A DNA stretch of 64,000 nt from Helianthus annuus (lineage: Eukaryota; Streptophyta; Magnoliopsida; Asterales; Asteraceae). Numbering within the stretch: the first letter of the stretch is position 1; each line of letters starts with the position of its first letter. Shown one piece after another: positions 58,248 to 64,000 of the stretch. Under the pieces are notes generated by a model. The model worked only from the letters and a program-made list of their open reading frames with translations, ran no database searches and was not told the origin of the DNA. Location of the stretch: NCBI RefSeq assembly GCF_002127325.2, contig NC_035444.2, forward strand, positions 32,132,904 through 32,196,903, read 5' to 3'. Made by a program: the position numbers and the translations under genes.

Positions 58248-59640
58248 AGTTCATATCAGTAATGAAAGTTGCTAATTATGAACAAAAGCAAGGAATAGTT
58301 TCAGTAATCATTGATATTAAAGATAAAGAACTTAAGGAAATTTCTGTAGTTTCAGAATACTCAGATGTATTCCCAGAAGAATTACCAGGATTACCACCAA
58401 ATAGGAAGGTAGAATTTAGGATTCATCTAATTCCAGAAACTATACCGATAGTCAAGGCACCTTATCGGTTAACACCCACAGAAATATTAAAACTAAATTA
58501 TTAAGTAAAGGTTTCATACAACCTAGTTTATCCCCGTGAGAAGGGGCACCAGTGTTGTTTATTAAGAAAAAGGATGGTCCGATAAGAATGTGTATTGATT
58601 ATAGAGAATTGAATAAGGTTACAATTAAGAATCAATACCCATTACCTAGGATTGATGATCTTTTCGATCAACTTCAAGGAACTAGATATTTTTCTAAGAT
58701 ATACCTACGTTCCGGATATCATCAATTAAAAGTACAAGAGAAAGACATACCTAAAACTGCTTTCAGAACTAGATATGGTCATTACAAGTTTACAGTCATG
58801 TCCTTTGGATTAATGAATGCACCTGCAGCATTCATGGACAAAATGAATAGGATCTGTAAACCATATTTGGATAAATGTGTAACTATCTTCATCGACGATA
58901 TACTTATTTATGCCAAAATTCAGGAAAAACATTATCAGCACTTGCATGCAGTATTAACTTTGTTAAGAAAAGAGAAGCTTTTCGCCAATTTTTTTCGAAG
59001 TGTGAATTTTAACTGCCAGAAGTACAATTTCTAGGTCATATGGTGAATCATGAAGGTATTCACATAGATCCTGATAACATAGCAGCAATTACCAAATGGC
59101 AGGTTCCGCAATCCGCAATGGAAATTAGGAGTTTTGTAGGTTTAGCCAGATACTATAAATGGTTTATTAAGGATTTTTCCAAGGTAGTTATATCATTAAA
59201 TAAGCTAACCTGTAAAAACAGTTAAGTTTGAATAAAGACCTAAACAAAAAGAAGCCTTTAGGATCTTAAAGTATAAATTAACAAATGTCCCAATCCTAAC
59301 CTTACTAGAAGGAACAGAAGATTTTAAAGTATATGGTGATGTTTCAAAGTTAGGATTTGGATGCGTGTTAATGCAACGCAAAAAGGTAATTGCGTATGCA
59401 TCAAGACAACTGAAAAAGCACAAAGAAAACTATACCACTCATGACTTAGAATTAAGAACCATAATTTTGCCCTTAAGATTTGGAGACATTATCTGTATGG
59501 AAGTAAGTTTACTGTCTATACGGGTCATAAGAATTTAAGATATATATTTGAGCAAAAAGACTTAAACATAAGGCAAAGGAGATGGATGAAAATCCTAAGT
59601 GACTATGACTGTGATATTCAGTATCACGAAGAAAAAGCTG
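58193..59640 (+). pseudogene. B2 RT and RNase H, broken
   Basis: Successive frames: 58193-58504 (connection, YSDVFPEELPGLPPNRKVEF), a stop, 58552-59034 (RT with [20 protein letters not shown], catalytic FIDDI), 59040-59225 (RT thumb, FVGLARYYKWFIKDFSK), and RNase H remnants to about 59640 ([28 protein letters not shown]). Several stops and frameshifts; inactive. Confidence 0.9.
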
Positions 59641-60123
59641 AAGACGGCTAGAGATCGCCAGAAGAGTTATACAGATAATAGACGAAAGCCGTTGGAGTTC
59701 AAGTTGGAGACAAAAATGCTATTGAAAGTATCTCCTTGAAAAAGAGTTGTTAGATTCGGTAAGAAAGGAAAGCTAAGTTCAAGGTACTTAGGACCATTTC
59801 CAGTCATCAAACGTATAGGACCAGTTGCTTATCGTTTACAACTACCAGAAGAGTTAGCTGGAGTACATGATGTATTTCATGTATCCAATCTCAAGAAATA
59901 TTTATCAGACGAATCCCTGGTAGTACCTCTTCAAGATGTAGAGGTAAATAAAAAGCTAAAATTGTAGAGAAACCACTGCAAATAGAAGACAAGAAAGTCA
60001 AGTTTCTCAAACACAAACGACTAGTATTGGTCAAAGTCAAGTAGAATTCAAAGAGAGGACCAGAATACACTTTGGGAGTTGGAATCAGAAATAAAGCGGA
60101 AATATCCTCAATTATTCCAGTAA
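59641..60123 (+). pseudogene. B2 integrase C-terminal remnant after internal deletion
   Basis: Directly after RNase H the sequence jumps to the integrase C-terminus ([58 protein letters not shown]). The end of RNase H, the zinc finger and the whole DDE core are deleted. Stop codons interrupt the frame (e.g. near 59740 and 59966). Natural stop TAA 60121-60123. Confidence 0.88.
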
Positions 60124-60146
60124 ATCTCGAGGACGAGATTTTTCTT

Positions 60147-60159
60147 AAGGTGGGGAGGA
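60147..60159 (+). other. B2 polypurine tract
   Basis: AAGGTGGGGAGGA immediately before the LTR start TGTAACAAC. Confidence 0.87.
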
Positions 60160-61622
60160 TGTAACAACTCTCACTAAAATCAATACTTAGTATGGTAACT
60201 TTCTATTAAGGAAACCCTAATTGAGAAACCCAAGTAATTCTACATAAACCCTAAAATTTTCAGAACAATCGGAATCAGGATCAGGGCCCCTAAAACTCAG
60301 GGGGGGGGGGTAAAACCTAGTTGACGATTATCCTTCGAATTCGTTATCTAAGTAGAATTTATCAAAACTGTCGACTCAGCATGGCTAGGCAGGTGACTAA
60401 CCTACCCTACCCTACTTTGTCACCCCAGGCGATACGCGGCACAGGCCACGTATTCTTCCGCGACACGCGGGAGGTGCAAAAATCCAGTATAAATAGAGGG
60501 CCTTGGGACTTGAATTATGACACTGAAACGACGTAAAAATTCCAAACGTACGCTGAGTTATCGTAGGAACAGTCCAACAACACACACGATTCACGAATCG
60601 CTACCGCAATCAGGGTAATAACTCGATCGCTATTACGATTCAACGTCCGATCGATTGAAACTATCCAACGATTGTTTGAGTGCTGCTCAAATTGAGCTTA
60701 TACTCTGTTATTCATCGTGATTTCGACTTGAATGTTTGAGTGCTGTCCGAAATCGGGCTATACTCTGTCATTCGTTGTGAATCCGCTGAATTGTTAAGTA
60801 TCGCACTTTGTTAATCGTTGTGAGGGTTTGATCTCATGAATTGACGTAACTGCTGTATTAGTTACTAACCCCGTTTGCGTGTATTGTGAATTAAATTAGG
60901 TTAATCAAGGCTAATCAGTAGGCTTATACACTGCTCCTTAAATCTGCAATGTGAGTCCATTCTCTTTTCTCACAGTTTGTGAGTCATTCTCTTTTTATCA
61001 ACTGTTTTACAATACTCCAAATTATTTTCAAAAGTTATAATTACAGGGACTAAGTCGTGGATATCTTGAATCACTGGCTAGTGGGGTATTGTGCACATTA
61101 CGAATTTTCTCCCAGTTAGGTTCATTGACCTACTAAGGATAATCATCACTATTTGGGTTCATTGACCTAATAGTAGTATGACCATCGTCACCATTGTGAC
61201 ACGGCGCCAGATAAATATAAGATATAAACCATTGTAATCGCTCTTATGCTGTAATTTTATAACTAAGGGTCATTTTATAAAACCTGAATGAACTCACTCA
61301 GTATTTCCCCGCTGACAAAACCTTTTTCAAACATGTTTCAGGTGATCTGTTGTGAGCTAAGAAAAGTGCCATGGAGCACTACCAGCTTAGAGAAGTGGCT
61401 CAATGTAAATAAATAAAGAAACATGTTTTGAAAAATAAAGATTTCCTAGTGAAATCACCTTATTGTAAATTACAGGGTTTTATCCCTAAATTATGTAACG
61501 TGCAGTTTTAAATATTGAATGATCCTGTTTTAAAAGACTTCCGCTGTCGCCCTAATTAAATACCACGGGATTTCTGTCCCGTGGCTCCTGAAATGGGTCA
61601 AACCGGGACGGCGGCCGTGACA
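60160..61622 (+). repeat. B2 3' LTR (1463 bp)
   Basis: Starts TGTAACAAC, ends CGGCCGTGACA. TATA box TATAAATAG at 60488-60496, preceded by a GC-rich block (60425-60475) corresponding in place to the GCGGGCCGCG blocks of B1. A run of ten G lies at 60301-60310. Its end (61317-61622) matches B0. Confidence 0.93.
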
Positions 61623-63112
61623 TTTCCCCACACAAAAGGCTTGTCCTTATGCGTAAGAGCAGTAAGCGGCACAACGATCTTGGAGAATCCTTCAATGAAT
61701 CGTCGATAATAGCCCGCTAGTCCGAGAAAAGAACGAACTTCTGACGGGTTCTTAGGCGTAATCCAGCTTTTGACAGCTTCAATCTTCGTAGGATCGACAT
61801 GGATACCTCGACTATTCACTATGTGACCCAGAAATTGAACCTCCTCCAACCAGAATTCGCACTTGGAGAACTTGGCATAGAGTTGGTTTCCCTGAAGTAA
61901 CTCGAGAACCAAACGTAGATGTTGCGCGTGTTCGGCTTTTGATTTGGAATAAATCAAGACATCGTCGATGAACACGATGACGAAACAGTCAAGGTATGGC
62001 TTACACACACGATTCATCAGATCCATGAAAACCGCGGGTGCGTTGGTTAGACCAAAGGGCATAACAACAAATTCGTAATGGCCATAACGGGTTCGAAAAG
62101 CGGTTTTAGGAATGTCTTCTTCCTGAATCCGTAGCTGATTATATCCTGAACGTAGATCGATCTTAGAGAAGCATGCTGCACCTTGTAGCTTATCAAACAA
62201 ATCGTCAATTCGGGGCAAGGGGTATCGGTTCTTGATGGTTAGCTTATTCAATTCCCAATAGTCGATGCACATCCGGAACGACCCGTCCTTCTTTTTGACG
62301 AAAAGGACCGGTGCGCCCCAAGGAGAGGTGCTTGGGCGAATAAAGCCTTTTTCGAGTAATTCCTGGAGTTGGTTCGAGAGTTCCCGCATTTCGGATGGAG
62401 CGAGTCGATAAGGGGCTTTGGCAACGGGGTTAGCTCCAGGAATGAGGTCGATACGAAAGTCGATATCACGACTTGGTGGTAGTCCGGGAAGATCATCAGG
62501 GAACACCTGAGGAAATTCATGAACCACTGGAACATCATTGACTTCAACTTTCTTTTTCTTTCCCTTCTCCGCTACTACAATGTTGGCCAAGAAGGCTTGG
62601 TATTCTTTGCGGAGATACTTGCTGGCTTGAATACATGACATAAGCTTGAGACCCTTCGACGCTGTTTCACCGTACACACACAATAAATCACCATTCGCGA
62701 GTGAGAATCGAATCATCTTCTCGAAGCATACAACTTCGGTATGGTTTTCGCGAAGAAAGTCCATGCCTATTATGACGTCAAAACTTCCGAGTTGCATCGG
62801 AATGAGGTCGATTGGAAAGATGTGATTGTTGAGTTCGAGAGTACAATCACGGAGTACTGAGTTAACGGCAATAGTTCTTCCTGTAGCGACTTCAACTTCG
62901 AATGGCGAGGATAGATAAGAGCACTTACGACTAAGGAGCTTCTCGAATTCAAACGACACAAAGCAGTTATCGGCTCCAGTATCAAACAAACATGATTCAT
63001 AACTACCATTCACAAGGAACGTACCATTAACCACGTTGTTATCCGCCTGAGCCTGACGGGCATTGATGTTGAAGGTTCGGGCATGGACTGCTTGCTGCTG
63101 CTGCTGAGGCTG
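61623..63112 (-). pseudogene. C3 protease and RT (open but truncated)
   Basis: An uninterrupted frame of about 470 codons: protease [14 protein letters not shown], then RT with [32 protein letters not shown] and an intact FIDDV box, ending at the B2 junction before RNase H. RT residues include YRELN changed to YWELN. The frame is continuous with gag across one UAG (63113-63115). Best preserved C pol in the window but lacks RNase H and integrase. Confidence 0.92.
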
Positions 63113-64000
63113 CTATTGTGGTTGTTGCTGCTGGGGCTCTTGCTTAACTACCCTATTCGGGCATCTGTTGGCAAAGTGGTTAGGGTCACCACATGCAAAG
63201 CAGACTCGATCATTGACTGCTGGTGCTTGAGCTGCTGGTTGGCCTTGAGGGGCAGGGAGCAGAGCTTGGTTGGCAGTAGCTTGAACTGGGGCTTGACGGG
63301 GACCATAATGGCAGTTCGCAGTGAAATAACCGTACAGGTTGCAGTGAGCGCAAAAACGAGAAGCTAGACCCACTGGATGATGATACGAACATGTCAGGCA
63401 GAGTGGGTGAGGGCCTGTGTATGCACGCTTTGCTGGCGGTGCATTGATCACTGGAGCTGTGCGCTGGTGCTGCTGCTGTTGAGCTGGTACAGTTTGCAGA
63501 GGAGTGGCGTTTGTCGCGGCAGCACAGCTCTTGTTGCTGGAGCTGTTGTTCTTCTTCTTCCTTCTCGATTACTTGGAGGATTGAGCAGATGAGTCGGTGG
63601 GTGTTGCAGTGGCTTGATGCAGAGACTTGGTTTGCTTATCCCAGAAACCAGACTTGACTCGCTTATCGTTAATCTCAGCGGCTAACAGGTAGGTTTCCTC
63701 GATAGTGGCTGGCTTGGTGGCGTGAACAAAGTTGGCTACACAGTCAGGTAGGGCTCGGATGTACTTCTTGATGGCTTGATCTGAGGTCTTGACTTGATCA
63801 GGATAGATTATGCTAAGCTGCTTGAAACGAGCAGTGAGGGCAGCGTTGTCTCCATCCTTCTGCTTGATTCCCCAGAACTCGTCCTCCAGCTTTTGGCGTT
63901 CATGAGGAGGGCAGAATTCTTCGATCATGATCGCTTTCAACTCCTTCCATGATAGCCCGTAAGCTGCATCATTTCCGCGCTTGTTTCGTTCGGCCGTCCA
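63113..64000 (-). pseudogene. C3 gag, 3' portion (5' end beyond window)
   Basis: Contains the gag domain (KAIMIEEFCPPHERQ, IRALPDCVANFVHATKP), the Ser/Ala/Gln-rich linker, a Cys/His cluster (CLTCSYHHPVGLASRFC, CAHCNLYGYFTANC) and a complete CCHC knuckle CFACGDPNHFANRC. A stop near 63570 (TAA in the Arg/Lys-rich part) interrupts the frame, and UAG at 63113-63115 ends it in frame with protease. Confidence 0.88.

Larger units (their letters stand above)
56746..61622 (+). mobile_element. B2: 5'-truncated family-B gypsy element
   Basis: Starts inside gag at about 56746, continues through protease, RT, a partial RNase H and the integrase C-terminus, and ends with a polypurine tract and a 3' LTR (60160-61622). 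It is not the other half of B1: its gag overlaps and diverges from B1 gag over more than 200 codons. The precise LTR end abuts C3 pol, so B2 had inserted into a C element. Confidence 0.93.
61623..64000 (-). mobile_element. C3: family-C gypsy fragment running off the right edge
   Basis: Minus-strand RT, protease and gag of a third C copy. It begins abruptly at B2's LTR end, in the RT/RNase H linker ([10 protein letters not shown]), and extends into gag at the window edge. TTTCC (61623-61627) is the predicted target duplication of B2. Confidence 0.93.

Noticed and set aside
60301..60310. Poly-G run
   Set aside because: Short homopolymer in an LTR; may be a sequencing or slippage effect and has no further support.

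Overview
The window is nuclear DNA of a flowering plant, most likely a eudicot; Asteraceae is my guess from the look of the retroelements, but nothing here proves it. Only about 9 kb in one block (about 5.7-14.96 kb) plus a 2.2 kb stretch (44.28-46.43 kb) is not LTR-retrotransposon. That block holds two intact, intronless minus-strand genes: a RING-H2 protein with a 20-residue poly-Glu tract (7623-8243) and a full-length G-type lectin S-receptor-like Ser/Thr kinase of ZmPK1 type (8544-10928). Upstream of them (6061-7285) is a 5'-truncated LINE, and a 3.9 kb non-coding stretch follows.

I name the LTR families for convenience. A: + strand, 3.6 kb LTRs, Ty3/gypsy. B: + strand, 1.35-1.46 kb LTRs, Ty3/gypsy. 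C: - strand, 2.7 kb LTRs, Ty3/gypsy with Tekay/Del-like pol. Copia: - strand, 158 bp LTRs. Layout: A0 (1-5426, 3' part) sits inside a B-type LTR (B0, 5427-5731). Then comes the host block. Next is a three-level nest: a copia element (14970-44271, target duplication GATCT) is interrupted by a C element (C1, 17753 to about 42387), which is interrupted by an A element (A1, 21027-34884, target duplication CATAC). A patchwork of four broken elements ends the window: B1 (46435-50361), C2 (50362-56745), B2 (56746-61622) and C3 (61623-64000, running off the edge).

The most interesting object is family A. A1 has exact target duplications, two 3635 bp LTRs differing at only about 17 positions by eye, and an uninterrupted 390-codon gag. 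Yet its pol is a fossil: degenerate reverse transcriptase and integrase remnants followed by a second, fresher integrase C-terminus. The neighbouring A0 has the same decayed arrangement, so the family multiplied after losing pol, presumably using enzymes supplied by relatives while keeping its own Gag. Other points worth attention are extra ORFs and acceptor-like sites between the primer site and gag of B1; an in-frame UAG between gag and protease shared by C2 and C3; CGATCG-rich arrays inside C LTRs; GC-rich palindromic blocks at matching places in A and B LTRs; and several junctions (C1 right end, B1 LTR, C2/B2) that simple insertion does not explain.

LTR differences, element lengths and homologies were read by eye; no database search or alignment program was used.
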